Shown in pieces: positions 19,056-28,147 of a DNA stretch of 64,000 nt. Source of the stretch: Parasphingopyxis sp. CP4 (lineage in GTDB: Bacteria > Pseudomonadota > Alphaproteobacteria > Sphingomonadales > Sphingomonadaceae); contig NZ_CP051130.1 in NCBI RefSeq assembly GCF_013378055.1, positions 124,001 through 188,000 on the forward strand. Reading direction: 5' to 3'. The notes under the pieces were generated by a model. The model did not search any database. It saw nothing but the letters and a program-made list of their open reading frames with translations, and had not been told where the DNA came from. How positions within the stretch are numbered: position 1 is the first letter of the stretch; each line of letters starts with the position of its first letter. Position numbers and translations under genes: made by a program.

Positions 19056-21017
19056 TCAGTTGACGGTGGCGCGGAATACCAGCGCGATGCTGGTCCCATT
19101 GGTGAGGGACGCAGCATTGGCGGTGATCGTACCACCGCTAAAGGAGGCCCCAATCGGATCGCTTTCATCGGCTCCCGCAGCATCATCATCTTCGGCCGTG
19201 GCGGCAGTACCGCAGCTTGATCCGGAGAGCATCGAACTCGTCACATAGGAGAGCGTGGCCGGCAATACATCGGTCGCCACGACATTGCTGGCATCGGCCG
19301 GGCCATTATTGGTGATGGTGATGCAGTAGCGGATTTCCGCGCCTGGAATCCGATACGGATCAACGGCGCCGTTGATCGGGTCATTCAGCAGGGTGCTGAT
19401 TTTTGTCACGACGATCTCGGCCCCGACAATGTCGAAATTGCTGTCATCGATATTCCAGAAATTCGCTTCAATCTCGGCAGTGGGCTGGCCGGGCCTCAGC
19501 GCGAGCCCGTTCTGGGCACCGATCGTGCTGGTTCCAGCATCCCGAGCGAAGATGCGGATCGTCCAATTGTTGTTGCTCGAGGTGCCGGGCGGGATCGTAT
19601 AGGTCGGCTCGCCCGCCTCGCTGTTATCGTTTGTCCAAATCCCGTCATTGGCCGTTGCATCGCCGTGGGTTCCATCATCGAACAACTCGATTCCGGACGC
19701 CATCAGGGTACCGCTTTCGTCGTAGATATTGGCGGTCACGGGCAGCGTTGCAGCGGTTGGATTCGCATCGACCTGGGCGATGATCGTCAGCGTATCGCCA
19801 GGGGCAAAATCAGCGCCATTGCCCGGGGTCAGTACGGCGACACCAAAGGCTTCCGGGGTGCCAAGCGTCGCGGTGACGACACTCCATTCGACATCGTCGA
19901 TATGAAACCAGGTACGGTATTGCGTCTGATGGTCAGTTCGGAACCGCAGCGTGACTGTTTGGCCTGCATAGGGCGCGAGAGAAACGGTGCGAATGAACCA
20001 GGGCTCGCTGCCGGGCGTGAGTGTCATTCCCGATCGGTGGACGCCGTTCGTGTCCGTGTCCCAGCCATTATACTGGCCGTAGCCAGAGCGGTTTGTATTG
20101 GCGGATTGGGTACCCTTGTTCGGACTGAACGGGAAGGTGACATAATTGCCCGCAGTCGGGCCGACCGCTTGGGTCGTCGTGGCACCGATCACATCGACTT
20201 CGAGCCAGTCCCATCGGCTGGCCCCGTCATCGCTGCTATCCCAGCCTTCGACGCGATAGCGGAAGGTCAGGTTACCCGGATTGGTGGTCGGTACCGTGAT
20301 GGTCCGAGTGACCGTCCCGCCGATGCCATTTTGGGCTTCGTTGTTCGTTCGCGAACCAATGAGATAGGAGAAGGCGCCGCTATTCGGCGTGCCGTCCGTA
20401 TTCTGTGTCGCTCCGCCACCGCCATTGGTGGTTACCGTTACATTTTCCGATGGGCGAACCTGGGCGTCGAAAGCGGCATTGGTAACTGCGCCTGTCCATT
20501 GGGTAGGAGATTGGGCGCCTGTGGTGCCGCGCTCGAAGTTGCCGTTGATTGGGGTCTGCGGATTGGCGGATTTTGTGCCGTTCTGGGTGATGTCGAAATA
20601 GATATAATGGGTCGATGCGCCCGCATCTTCGAGCAAGAAACGGACATCGCCTTGGCCATTGCCGGTTGCATCGGTCGCGCCACCAAACACCGTGTCGGTA
20701 AATTCCTGGACGGTAACGAGCGATCCATTGGGGCGGACCACGCGAACCGAGTTGGCATCGAACGTCCCGGACACACCCATTTGGGCGAGCAGGGCATCGA
20801 AATCCACATCGACCTGGATCGTGCTGTTGATGCTGGAGCTGGCCGGAATTGAGAGCGGTACGCGATAGTGCCAGTCTTCGCCGGTCGCGACGCCATCCGG
20901 GTCATACCAGCCCGGCGGATTGGGCAGGCGCAGATCGGCCTGCGCCACGAAATGCGGCGCAAGAATCATGGCGAAAATCGCCATCAATCCCAGTGCAAAT
21001 TTACGTCCCCCAATCAT
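19056..21017 (-). CDS. Large secreted protein with C-terminal DUF11 repeat domain
   Basis: The 653-residue exported protein has a signal peptide of about 27 residues (FALGLMAIFAMILAPHFVAQA). The mature part begins LRLPNPPGWYDPDG, contains two beta-sandwich-like stretches (about 165-400, with Trp/Asp-rich WDSSDDGASRWDW and a GNFERG start as in carbohydrate-binding-like or choice-of-anchor modules), then a choice-of-anchor-X-like segment (DLIxxFDDGTHGDATANDGIW type, about 460-480), and ends in a DUF11/CARDB-like domain (IRYCITITNNGPADASNVVATD). No LPXTG, autotransporter or T9SS tail is visible, so the release or anchoring route is unknown. It carries only a few cysteines. The upstream gap holds a perfect palindrome. 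Confidence 0.8.
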   Translation of the reverse strand: MIGGRKFALGLMAIFAMILAPHFVAQADLRLPNPPGWYDPDGVATGEDWHYRVPLSIPASSSINSTIQVDVDFDALLAQMGVSGTFDANSVRVVRPNGSLVTVQEFTDTVFGGATDATGNGQGDVRFLLEDAGASTHYIYFDITQNGTKSANPQTPINGNFERGTTGAQSPTQWTGAVTNAAFDAQVRPSENVTVTTNGGGGATQNTDGTPNSGAFSYLIGSRTNNEAQNGIGGTVTRTITVPTTNPGNLTFRYRVEGWDSSDDGASRWDWLEVDVIGATTTQAVGPTAGNYVTFPFSPNKGTQSANTNRSGYGQYNGWDTDTNGVHRSGMTLTPGSEPWFIRTVSLAPYAGQTVTLRFRTDHQTQYRTWFHIDDVEWSVVTATLGTPEAFGVAVLTPGNGADFAPGDTLTIIAQVDANPTAATLPVTANIYDESGTLMASGIELFDDGTHGDATANDGIWTNDNSEAGEPTYTIPPGTSSNNNWTIRIFARDAGTSTIGAQNGLALRPGQPTAEIEANFWNIDDSNFDIVGAEIVVTKISTLLNDPINGAVDPYRIPGAEIRYCITITNNGPADASNVVATDVLPATLSYVTSSMLSGSSCGTAATAEDDDAAGADESDPIGASFSGGTITANAASLTNGTSIALVFRATVN

Positions 21018-21082
21018 AGCGAGCGTGATACAGGGTAAAATTTAAGATGAGGTATAGAGTTTCCAAATAATTAATATAGTAA

Positions 21083-21098
21083 ATTCAACAGGTTGAAT
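21083..21098. promoter_or_regulatory. Palindrome upstream of the secreted DUF11 gene
   Basis: ATTCAAC (21083-21089), AG, GTTGAAT (21092-21098) form a perfect 7-bp inverted repeat with a 2-bp centre, about 65 bp upstream of the DUF11 start and 4 bp from the rsmE stop. The surrounding 80 bp is AT-rich. It looks like an operator more than a terminator, since the loop is too short and no T-run follows; the binding factor is unknown. Confidence 0.4.
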
Positions 21099-21101
21099 GT
21101 A

Positions 21102-21854
21102 CTATTTTCTTATCCAGCCACCCCGATGCGCCATCCAGATGCCGATGGCCGTAATTGCCGCAGTGTCCGCACGCAAAATCCGCGGACCGAGCGAGATCGG
21201 TACGGAAGCCTCTTTGGCCCGTATTTTCTCGTCTTCTGCATCCGTGAAACCGCCTTCGGGACCGATCAAAATGGCGGCAGGGCCGTTTGAGTCTGACATC
21301 GCTTCGATAACTGAATCACCACCCCGTTCTGCCGCGTAATATAGGCGCCGTTCTTCGGGCCAGTTCGACAGGAGCGTATCCAGCGATGTGATCTCAGCAA
21401 GATCTGGCAACGACGTCCGTTCGCATTGCTCTGCGGCCTCGATAATGTGCGATTGCAGGCGCGTCGCTTTCACCTTGTCGACGATCGTACGCTGCGTCTT
21501 CACCGGCACGAGGCGCGCTACGCCCAACTCACATGCCTTTTCGACCAGCCAGTCGATCCGGCCCTTTTTGATCGGCGCAAAGCACAGCCACAGGTCGGGC
21601 ACGATTTCGCGTGGGCGCAAATGGCCTTCGACCCGCACGATAGCATCGCGCTTTCCGATATGCGCCAGCTCTGCCAGCCATTCGCCCGTGCGATTATCGA
21701 ACAGCTTGATCTGCGCGCCAGCTTTCAGTCGGAGCACGCGCACCAGATAATTGGCTTGCGCGGCATCGATGACGATCTCGCCATCATCTTCGAGCGTCGT
21801 ATCGACAAACAGGCGAGGCAAGCTGCCGGGTGGCCAGGCGGGTGTTGCAGGCAT
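21102..21854 (-). CDS. rsmE: 16S rRNA (uracil(1498)-N(3))-methyltransferase
   Basis: This SPOUT methyltransferase modifies U1498 in 16S rRNA. The protein is 250 residues from the ATG at 21854, giving the family N-terminus LPRLFVD. An N-terminal PUA-like domain (to about 75: DAAQANYLVRVLRLKAGAQI) precedes the knot with KKGRIDWLVEKACELGV, AAEQCERTSLP, ILIGPEGGFTDAE and LGPRILRADTAAITA. The open frame runs on to 21950, but that would overlap the divergent ubiA start and adds non-family sequence. Divergent from ubiA. Confidence 0.95.
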   Translation of the reverse strand: MPATPAWPPGSLPRLFVDTTLEDDGEIVIDAAQANYLVRVLRLKAGAQIKLFDNRTGEWLAELAHIGKRDAIVRVEGHLRPREIVPDLWLCFAPIKKGRIDWLVEKACELGVARLVPVKTQRTIVDKVKATRLQSHIIEAAEQCERTSLPDLAEITSLDTLLSNWPEERRLYYAAERGGDSVIEAMSDSNGPAAILIGPEGGFTDAEDEKIRAKEASVPISLGPRILRADTAAITAIGIWMAHRGGWIRK

Positions 21855-21921
21855 GGCTGTTCCATAAACCGGTCGGCCCAAGCTTGTCCAAACCTTGCAG
21901 AAACGGATAGGGCCTGTGGAC

Positions 21922-22833
21922 ATGGACGCGGATTCGACAGTTCCTGACACAGAGCGGCATTGGCTGATCGCAATGCTGCCACCTGCAGCGCGCCCTTATG
22001 GGCTGTTGGGACGGTTCGATCGACCGATCGGCTGGTGGCTGCTCTTCTGGCCGTGCGCCTGGAGCGTGGCATTGGCCGGCGGCGCGCGGGACCGATGGGA
22101 CCTGCTGCTCTGGTTCCTGCTGGGTGCGATTGCGATGCGCGCTGCCGGCTGCGTCTATAACGACATTGTCGACCGTGATCTCGATCAGAAGGTCGAGCGC
22201 ACCCGGTCCCGGCCATTGGCGAGTGGGCGTGTATCGCTCCGCGCGGCATGGATCTGGCTGATATCCCTGTGCCTTGTTGGTTTGCTGGTCCTATTGCAGC
22301 TGCGCTGGGAAGCGCAGCTGGTCGCCATTGCCAGCATAGCGCTCGTGGCCGCGTATCCGTTCATGAAACGCATCACCTGGTGGCCGCAGGCTTGGCTGGG
22401 TTTAGTGTTTAGCTGGGGTGCATTGGTCGGCTGGGTGGCAATCACCGGAGACTATGCTCCGGCGCTTGGCTGGCTCTACGCAGGATCGGTGTGTTGGGTG
22501 ATCGGCTATGACACCATCTATGCGCTGCAGGATATCGAGGATGATGCGCTGGCCGGTGTGAAGAGTACCGCGCGCCGTTTCGGCCGCCATGCCCGCACCG
22601 GTATTGCGCTTTTCTATCTCGCGGCACTCCTCTGCTGGGCAATGGCTCTGTGGACAGTTCGTCCACAATGGCTGGCGCTCGCCGCCCTGCTACCGATCGC
22701 GCTGCACCTGGGCTGGCAATGCGCAACGTTGAAGGTCGAGGAGGGTGAAGATGCGCTCGCCAAATTCCGATCGAACCGCGAGGCGGGATTGCTGATGGCG
22801 CTTGCATGTCTGGTAATCGGAGCGACAGCCTGA
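21922..22833 (+). CDS. ubiA: 4-hydroxybenzoate polyprenyltransferase
   Basis: This integral-membrane prenyltransferase attaches the polyprenyl chain to 4-hydroxybenzoate in ubiquinone synthesis. The 303-residue protein shows about eight hydrophobic segments and both Asp-rich motifs: N80-DIVDRDLD and, after a second helical half, DIEDDALAGVKSTA. The ATG at 21922 is used; TTG 21895 and GTG 21916 are in-frame alternatives. Divergent from rsmE with 67 bp between starts. The next gene, pmbA, follows 44 bp downstream. Confidence 0.95.
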   Translation: MDADSTVPDTERHWLIAMLPPAARPYGLLGRFDRPIGWWLLFWPCAWSVALAGGARDRWDLLLWFLLGAIAMRAAGCVYNDIVDRDLDQKVERTRSRPLASGRVSLRAAWIWLISLCLVGLLVLLQLRWEAQLVAIASIALVAAYPFMKRITWWPQAWLGLVFSWGALVGWVAITGDYAPALGWLYAGSVCWVIGYDTIYALQDIEDDALAGVKSTARRFGRHARTGIALFYLAALLCWAMALWTVRPQWLALAALLPIALHLGWQCATLKVEEGEDALAKFRSNREAGLLMALACLVIGATA

Positions 22834-22877
22834 TCGCCAAGGGTGACAATCTTCGATCCGCTCCCTAAATCCGCTGC

Positions 22878-24224
22878 ATGCTAACCGTTACCGAAGCGCA
22901 GGACCGCGCATCCGATCTCGTCCAATCCGCTAAGCAGGCCGGTGCCGATGCCGCTGATGTGATTTATTCTGGCGGTCTCTCGACCGAGGTCCAGGTGCGC
23001 CTGGGCGAGCTGGAAGATGTCCAGCGATCCGAAGGCGAGGATATCGGCCTGCGATTCTTTGTCGGCCAGCGATCGGCCAGCGTCTCTTCATCGGACCTCT
23101 CTGCAGACGCAATGGCAGTATTGGTCGAGCGCGCAGCCGCGATGGCCCGGGAAGCACCGGAAGATGCCTATGCGGGGCTCGCGCCCGAAGATCGGCTGTT
23201 TCGCGGCACCTTGCCCGATCTCGATATCCATGATGACTATGAGGCAGAGCCAGAGACGTTGCGCGCCCAAGCACTGGAAGCCGAAGATGCAGCTCGGGCT
23301 GTCGACGGCGTCACGAACAGTGAAGGTGGCGGTACGTCTACCGGGCGATCGATTATGGCTCTCGCGACCAGTCACGGCTTTTGCGGCGGCTATCGGGCGT
23401 CAAGCTTTGGCTGCTCGGCGAGCGTGATTGCCGGTGAGGGTAGTGGCATGCAGCGCGATTATGCTTATCGCACGGCGCGTCATTTCGCCGATCTCGATAG
23501 CCCGGCAAGTATCGGCCAACGGGCTGGCGAACGCACAGTTGCCCGGCTCAATCCGGCAAAACTGGAAAGCGGAGCCATGCCGGTGGTGTTCGATCCGCGT
23601 GTGTCGGGTGGCCTTTTGGGTCATTTGATCGGTGCAATCACCGGGTCAGCCATCACTCGGGGTACGAGCTTCCTGCGCGATAGCCTCGAAGACCAGATTT
23701 TTGCCGATGGCATCATGGTGCGCGATGATCCGCTGCGGAGGCGTGGTCTGCGGTCGCGGCCGTTTGACGGCGAGGGGCTTCCGGTCGCTGAACGTGCGAT
23801 CATCGATAATGGCGTGCTGACCGGCTGGCTCATGGACAGCGCATCTGCGCGCCAGCTCGGCCTTGAACCCACTGGCCATGCCAAGCGCGGCATCGGTGGT
23901 CCGCCGAGCGCCGGCACCACCAATCTCCATCTCGATGCTGGCACGATAAGCCGCGATGATTTGATCGCCGATATCCGCCAGGGTGTGCTCGTGACGGAAC
24001 TGATCGGTATGGGCGTCAATCCGGTGACTGGCGATTATAGCCGCGGCGCGTCGGGCTATCTGATCGAGAATGGCGCTATTGGCGCCCCGGTTGCCGAGAT
24101 TACCATTGCCGGCAATCTGAAGGATATGTTCCGCGAACTCGTTCCGGCCGATGACCTTGAATTCATACGCGGCGTAAATGCGCCGACCGTGCGGATTGAG
24201 GGAATGACGGTCGCCGGTGCCTGA
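22878..24224 (+). CDS. pmbA: TldE/PmbA-type metalloprotease subunit
   Basis: The 448-residue protein is of the TldD/PmbA family. It lacks the HExxxH zinc motif of TldD and carries PmbA marks such as SRPFDGEGLP, GIGGPPSAGTTNLH and GVNPVTGDYSRGASGYLIENG, so it is the non-catalytic TldE partner of the TldD-TldE protease that degrades unfolded or modified peptides and matures microcin-like products and CcdA in E. coli. TldD is not in the window. Its stop overlaps the cysQ GTG start by 8 bp. Confidence 0.93.
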   Translation: MLTVTEAQDRASDLVQSAKQAGADAADVIYSGGLSTEVQVRLGELEDVQRSEGEDIGLRFFVGQRSASVSSSDLSADAMAVLVERAAAMAREAPEDAYAGLAPEDRLFRGTLPDLDIHDDYEAEPETLRAQALEAEDAARAVDGVTNSEGGGTSTGRSIMALATSHGFCGGYRASSFGCSASVIAGEGSGMQRDYAYRTARHFADLDSPASIGQRAGERTVARLNPAKLESGAMPVVFDPRVSGGLLGHLIGAITGSAITRGTSFLRDSLEDQIFADGIMVRDDPLRRRGLRSRPFDGEGLPVAERAIIDNGVLTGWLMDSASARQLGLEPTGHAKRGIGGPPSAGTTNLHLDAGTISRDDLIADIRQGVLVTELIGMGVNPVTGDYSRGASGYLIENGAIGAPVAEITIAGNLKDMFRELVPADDLEFIRGVNAPTVRIEGMTVAGA

Positions 24225-24993
24225 CATATCGCCCGGCGCCATTGCAGCGATCGCAGCCGAAGCGGCGCGACTGGCGTCTGAACGCTGGCGGGGAGAGATC
24301 GAGGTATGGGACAAGGAACCCGATCATCCGGTGTCCGATGTCGATTTGCTGGTTGATGATTTTCTGCGCGAGCAGCTGAGCGCGCTCGATCCCGATGCCG
24401 GTTATCTCTCCGAGGAAACTACTGACAGCAAGGCTCGGCTTGGCAAATCACGCATCTGGCTCGTCGATCCAATTGACGGCACACGGGATTTCATTCGCGG
24501 CCGCGCCGGATGGTGCGTTTCGGTTGCGCTGATCGAGGATGGCCAGCCGATTGTCGGCGTACTCGAAGCGCCCTCCCGGGGCGAACGATGGATGGCGACG
24601 GCCGGCGAGGGTGCAACGCGCAATGGCGAAACACTATCGGTGAGCGAATGTACGCGCCTTCACGGTGCGCGGATTCCGTTCACCAACCTGCCCAAGGATT
24701 CAAACCTGGTCTCGGTCGAACAGCCCAACTCCATTGCCTTGCGGATAGCGATGGTGGCCGCCGGCGATGCCGATCTGGTTGCAACATTGCGTTGGGGTCA
24801 TGAATGGGATGTCGGCGCGGCCGCGCTGATCGCAAGCGAGGCCGGTGCGATCGTCTCAAACGCATTCGGCGAACCGCTCGAATTCAACACCCATGCCGCC
24901 GAAGCCTTTGGCGTCTTGGTCACCACCCCCGGCATCCACCGCGCCGCCATCGATCTGCTTAGCGAACAGGCGAAGAAATTGTCGGTGCGTTAG
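24217..24993 (+). CDS. cysQ: 3'(2'),5'-bisphosphate nucleotidase / inositol-monophosphatase family
   Basis: This is a Li+-sensitive Mg2+-dependent phosphatase, most likely removing 3'-phosphate from PAP, the by-product of sulfate assimilation and sulfotransferases. The 258-residue protein has the metal-binding motifs Glu66-Glu67 (LSEETTD), DPIDGT (84-89) and WDVG (197-200, followed by AAALIASEAGA). It starts at GTG 24217, overlapping the pmbA stop. The nearby Stf0-like sulfotransferase gene would generate PAP, so the two activities fit, though both genes are also found apart. Inositol monophosphatase is the alternative name. Confidence 0.88.
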   Translation: MPDISPGAIAAIAAEAARLASERWRGEIEVWDKEPDHPVSDVDLLVDDFLREQLSALDPDAGYLSEETTDSKARLGKSRIWLVDPIDGTRDFIRGRAGWCVSVALIEDGQPIVGVLEAPSRGERWMATAGEGATRNGETLSVSECTRLHGARIPFTNLPKDSNLVSVEQPNSIALRIAMVAAGDADLVATLRWGHEWDVGAAALIASEAGAIVSNAFGEPLEFNTHAAEAFGVLVTTPGIHRAAIDLLSEQAKKLSVR

Positions 24994-25108
24994 ATCACGC
25001 TGGCTGTCGATGACTGCAGCCGAGATGTTTCTTCTTCATCCCAGCCCGTTAAAATATTGAAATAATTGTAAATATTGACGCTTCTGATATGCTGACCGCA
25101 CTTGGGGT

Positions 25109-25948
25109 GTGCGGAGATGGAACGTGTCGCCAACCCAAGGACAAGGTGAGGTCGAAAGACGATGCGACGGAACTTCAAGCCTTCGAGCAATTGAAATATT
25201 ACAGGCTGGTTCCGGCAATAGGGCGATCGGTGCGGTTCGTGAGAAATTGGTGTTGCCGGATCAGCTTCCTGAATATCGAATTGCCTCTAAGACCGTACCC
25301 ATTATCCTGTTTGCAGCCCGCGCTGGCAGCACATATTCCGGCCAGTTGGTGGCCCGGCATCCGGCCTTTGGCCGTGTAGCCGAATGGTTCAATCCACCTC
25401 GTCTCGAGCGTCTGCGGACCGAATATGGATTCCAGAATGATGCCGAGGCTGTTCAGTACCTGTTGGATCGAGAAGCCAGGCAATTGTTCGGCACTGAGTG
25501 CACTTTATATGGCCTGACATCGTGTGCTTTGCTCGGTTTTCTTGACCAGATTCTGCCGCGCGCGCGTTTCATTATGCTGAAGAGGCGTGATCGCGTTGCG
25601 CACGCTGTTTCGTTGACGAAGGCGCAATTGACCGGGCAATTCTCGAGCAATCAAACACCGAGAATGATCGCCACTGCTGATGACTATGACGCTGACAAAA
25701 TCGCCAGTAACTTGCGAATAATTGCGTCTGTTTATGCGCAACTCGAGGCATTTCTGGAGGCGGTCCAAGCAGACCCGCTGACAGTCTATTACGAAGATAT
25801 CGTCAATGATCCCGCTGCGTTTCAATCGCAGATCTTTCGCTATCTCAACATCACGCCAACATCTGTTCCGTCCCAAAAGACGAGCGTTCAGAAAATTGCC
25901 GATGCGGTGAACGCCGCCTGGATCGAACGGTTTAGGCGTGAGGCCTAG
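25109..25948 (+). CDS. Stf0-like sulfotransferase
   Basis: The 279-residue reading has the PAPS 5'-phosphosulfate loop near residue 67 (ILFAARAGSTYSGQLV), followed by HPAFGRVAEWFNP, the segment typical of Stf0-type trehalose and other sulfotransferases, and a 3'-phosphate region in FIMLKRRDRVAHAVSLTKAQ. A late VYYEDIVNDP motif is also seen. These enzymes move sulfate from PAPS to a sugar, lipid or glycan. The start is uncertain: the GTG at 25109 has no clear Shine-Dalgarno, the N-terminal 50 residues are weakly conserved-looking, and the preceding region is AT-rich. The stop shares CTAG with the convergent mrp stop. Confidence 0.75.
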   Translation: MRRWNVSPTQGQGEVERRCDGTSSLRAIEILQAGSGNRAIGAVREKLVLPDQLPEYRIASKTVPIILFAARAGSTYSGQLVARHPAFGRVAEWFNPPRLERLRTEYGFQNDAEAVQYLLDREARQLFGTECTLYGLTSCALLGFLDQILPRARFIMLKRRDRVAHAVSLTKAQLTGQFSSNQTPRMIATADDYDADKIASNLRIIASVYAQLEAFLEAVQADPLTVYYEDIVNDPAAFQSQIFRYLNITPTSVPSQKTSVQKIADAVNAAWIERFRREA

Positions 25949-26940
25949 CCCGCTATCCAGTCAGCAAGTTTCCCGGCAACGGCGTTAAACGCGTCGGCGC
26001 CGCCGCCATTGCTGGCGACGGACGGCACGCCTTCGTCGGAGGCGAGGCGGATATCGAGTTCGAGGGGGATACGGCCTAGGAAGTCATAGCCTAACTCCTC
26101 AGCCGCTGCTTCGGCGCCCCCTGATCCGAACGGATCGGATATCGCGCCGCATTCCGGGCATTCATAACCGGCCATATTTTCAACCAGCCCGATAATCGGA
26201 ACCTCTGCCTCATTGAACAGGTGGATGGCCCGCTTCGCATCGATCAACGCGAGATCCTGCGGGGTCGATACGATGATCGCCCCGGCTGGCTTATATTTCT
26301 GCACCATGGTGAGCTGCACATCGCCGGTACCCGGCGGCAAGTCGATGATCAGCGTTTCGGTGTCGCCCCAATCTGCATCGATCAATTGGCCAAGCGCATT
26401 GCCGGCCATCGGCCCGCGCCATGCGATCGCTTGGCCAGGCTTAACGAGCTGGCCCATGCTGAGCATGTTGATGCCATATTCGGTTTCTACCGGAACGAGT
26501 TTCTTATGTTCATTGGCGGTCGGTTTGCGGCCTTCGGCGCCCAGCAATCGCGGCTGGGAGGGGCCATAGATATCGGCATCGATCAAGCCGACCCGCATGC
26601 CTCTCCGAGCGAGCGAGATGGCAAGGTTGGCCGAAAGCGTCGATTTGCCGACGCCGCCCTTGCCGGAACCGATGGCGATGATTCGGCGGGTGGTGCGCGA
26701 GCTTGTCATGGCGACGCGCACGCTATCAACGCCGTCAATGGCGCCGAGTTCGCGATTGATATCAGCTTCGATCAACGCGCGCTTGTCGGGATTGATGTCC
26801 GTCACGTCGAGGATCACGCTGGCGATACCGTCGGCAAATCGTGGGGCGGGCGCCCGCTCGGCATCGATCAGGCCTTTTCCGGAAACCGGATCAGCGATGG
26901 CGTTAAGGGCGGCGGCAAGTTGGTCAATTGGGTCGGTCAT
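25945..26940 (-). CDS. mrp: Mrp/ApbC-type Fe-S cluster carrier ATPase
   Basis: The 331-residue P-loop NTPase transfers or scaffolds [4Fe-4S] clusters. The deviant Walker A GSGKGGVGKST is at 91-101, DADIYGPSQPRLLG follows, and the CPEC motif near residue 270 supplies the bridging cysteines. A DUF59 (MIP18-like) domain occupies residues 1-80. The start at 26940 (MTDPIDQL) is chosen because the longer reading to 27171 runs back through the hflK leader and has no conserved sequence. It is divergent from hflK with 70 bp between starts. Soluble, cytoplasmic. Confidence 0.94.
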   Translation of the reverse strand: MTDPIDQLAAALNAIADPVSGKGLIDAERAPAPRFADGIASVILDVTDINPDKRALIEADINRELGAIDGVDSVRVAMTSSRTTRRIIAIGSGKGGVGKSTLSANLAISLARRGMRVGLIDADIYGPSQPRLLGAEGRKPTANEHKKLVPVETEYGINMLSMGQLVKPGQAIAWRGPMAGNALGQLIDADWGDTETLIIDLPPGTGDVQLTMVQKYKPAGAIIVSTPQDLALIDAKRAIHLFNEAEVPIIGLVENMAGYECPECGAISDPFGSGGAEAAAEELGYDFLGRIPLELDIRLASDEGVPSVASNGGGADAFNAVAGKLADWIAG

Positions 26941-27010
26941 ATCGACCAAATAGTAATCCCATCGCCAAATGACACTGTTTTTCCCGGAAAGGGTTCCTAT
27001 AAAGAGCAGT

Positions 27011-28147
27011 ATGAGCGTTTTTACAGGTCTTGGTGCCAGGATTGGCTCCTTATTGAATAGTGAGGGCCGTGGCCCTTGGGGTGGTCGCGGAAGCGGCGGA
27101 TCGGGCGGAAATGGCTCGGGTGGTGGCGGCGACGATGGCCCCCAGAACCCGTGGTCCCAACCGCCTCGCAAACGTCCTTCGGGCGGTCAGGGCGGGCCGA
27201 CTGCGCTCGATGATCTGCTGAAGCGCGGCAAGTCCCAATGGGGCGGCGGCAGCGGTGGACGCGGGCCTGACCTGCCGACATTAGGCGGCCGACCGATCTG
27301 GTTCTGGGCGATTATCCTGTTGGTTTTCCTGTGGATTTTCTTCACTTCCTTCCATCTTGTCGGGCCACAAGAACGTGGCGTGCTGACCCGCTTTGGCAAT
27401 TATGTCGGCACTTATCAGCCAGGTCCGAACTTCTCCTTCCCGGCGCCGATTGATCGGGTGCAGATAATCGATGTCGATAATATCCGTACGATCGATATCG
27501 GCGGCAGCGGGGCAGATACCGAAAACCGCGTGCTGACCGGCGATCAGAATCTTGTCGACCTGGCCTATCAAATTCGCTGGAACATCAAGGAGCCGCAAAA
27601 CTTCCTGTTCCAGATCGTCAATCCCGAAGAAACGATTCGCGAAGTTGCCGAGAGCGCCATGCGCGCGGTTATTGCGCGCGTCACCTTGGATGATGCGATT
27701 GGTGCTGGTCGTGGTGAGATCGAACAACGCGTCCAGATTTTGATGCAGGATTTGCTGGATGGCTATGGCGCGGGCGTACTCGTCCAGGGTGTCGCCATTG
27801 AAGAAGCCGATCCGCCGGCCGCGGTGGAAGAAAGCTTCCGCCGGGTGTCCGCCGCGCAGCAGACGGCCCAGACCTATCTCAACAATGCGCGCGCTTATGC
27901 GCAGCAGTTGACGGCCCGGGCTCAGGGTGAATCGGCGGCCTTTACGCGGGTCTATGAAGAATATCGGTTGGCGCCGGAGGTTACGCGCCGCCGCATGTAT
28001 TATGAGACGATGGAGCGGGTCTTGGCCGAAGTCGATATCACCATTGTCGAGGCCGAGGGGGTCACCCCCTATCTGCCTCTCCCTGAAGTGCAGCGCCGGG
28101 TTCGCCAACAGGCAACGCCTGCGCCAGAAGCGGGAGCCGGCCAATGA
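27011..28147 (+). CDS. hflK: FtsH protease modulator HflK
   Basis: The 378-residue SPFH (prohibitin-like) protein has its transmembrane helix at 94-114 (PIWFWAIILLVFLWIFF), preceded by an unusually Gly-rich cytoplasmic N-terminal tail (21-90) and followed by HLVGPQERGVLTRFGNY. HflK forms a large periplasmic vault-like complex with HflC around FtsH and restrains degradation of membrane proteins. The stop overlaps the hflC start (ATGA). hflK-hflC-degP is a common alphaproteobacterial order. Confidence 0.96.
   Translation: MSVFTGLGARIGSLLNSEGRGPWGGRGSGGSGGNGSGGGGDDGPQNPWSQPPRKRPSGGQGGPTALDDLLKRGKSQWGGGSGGRGPDLPTLGGRPIWFWAIILLVFLWIFFTSFHLVGPQERGVLTRFGNYVGTYQPGPNFSFPAPIDRVQIIDVDNIRTIDIGGSGADTENRVLTGDQNLVDLAYQIRWNIKEPQNFLFQIVNPEETIREVAESAMRAVIARVTLDDAIGAGRGEIEQRVQILMQDLLDGYGAGVLVQGVAIEEADPPAAVEESFRRVSAAQQTAQTYLNNARAYAQQLTARAQGESAAFTRVYEEYRLAPEVTRRRMYYETMERVLAEVDITIVEAEGVTPYLPLPEVQRRVRQQATPAPEAGAGQ

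Noticed and set aside
18268-19248. 326-codon open frame on the + strand opposite gshA
   Set aside because: gshA on the minus strand is a full-length recognised enzyme. The antisense frame is a product of GC-rich codon bias, with no family and no ribosome-binding site.
19665-20852. 395-codon open frame on the + strand opposite the DUF11 gene
   Set aside because: The minus-strand protein has a signal peptide and recognisable domains. The + frame has no known motif.
26221-27060. 279-codon open frame on the + strand opposite mrp
   Set aside because: Mrp is clear on the minus strand; the frame also runs through the hflK start.
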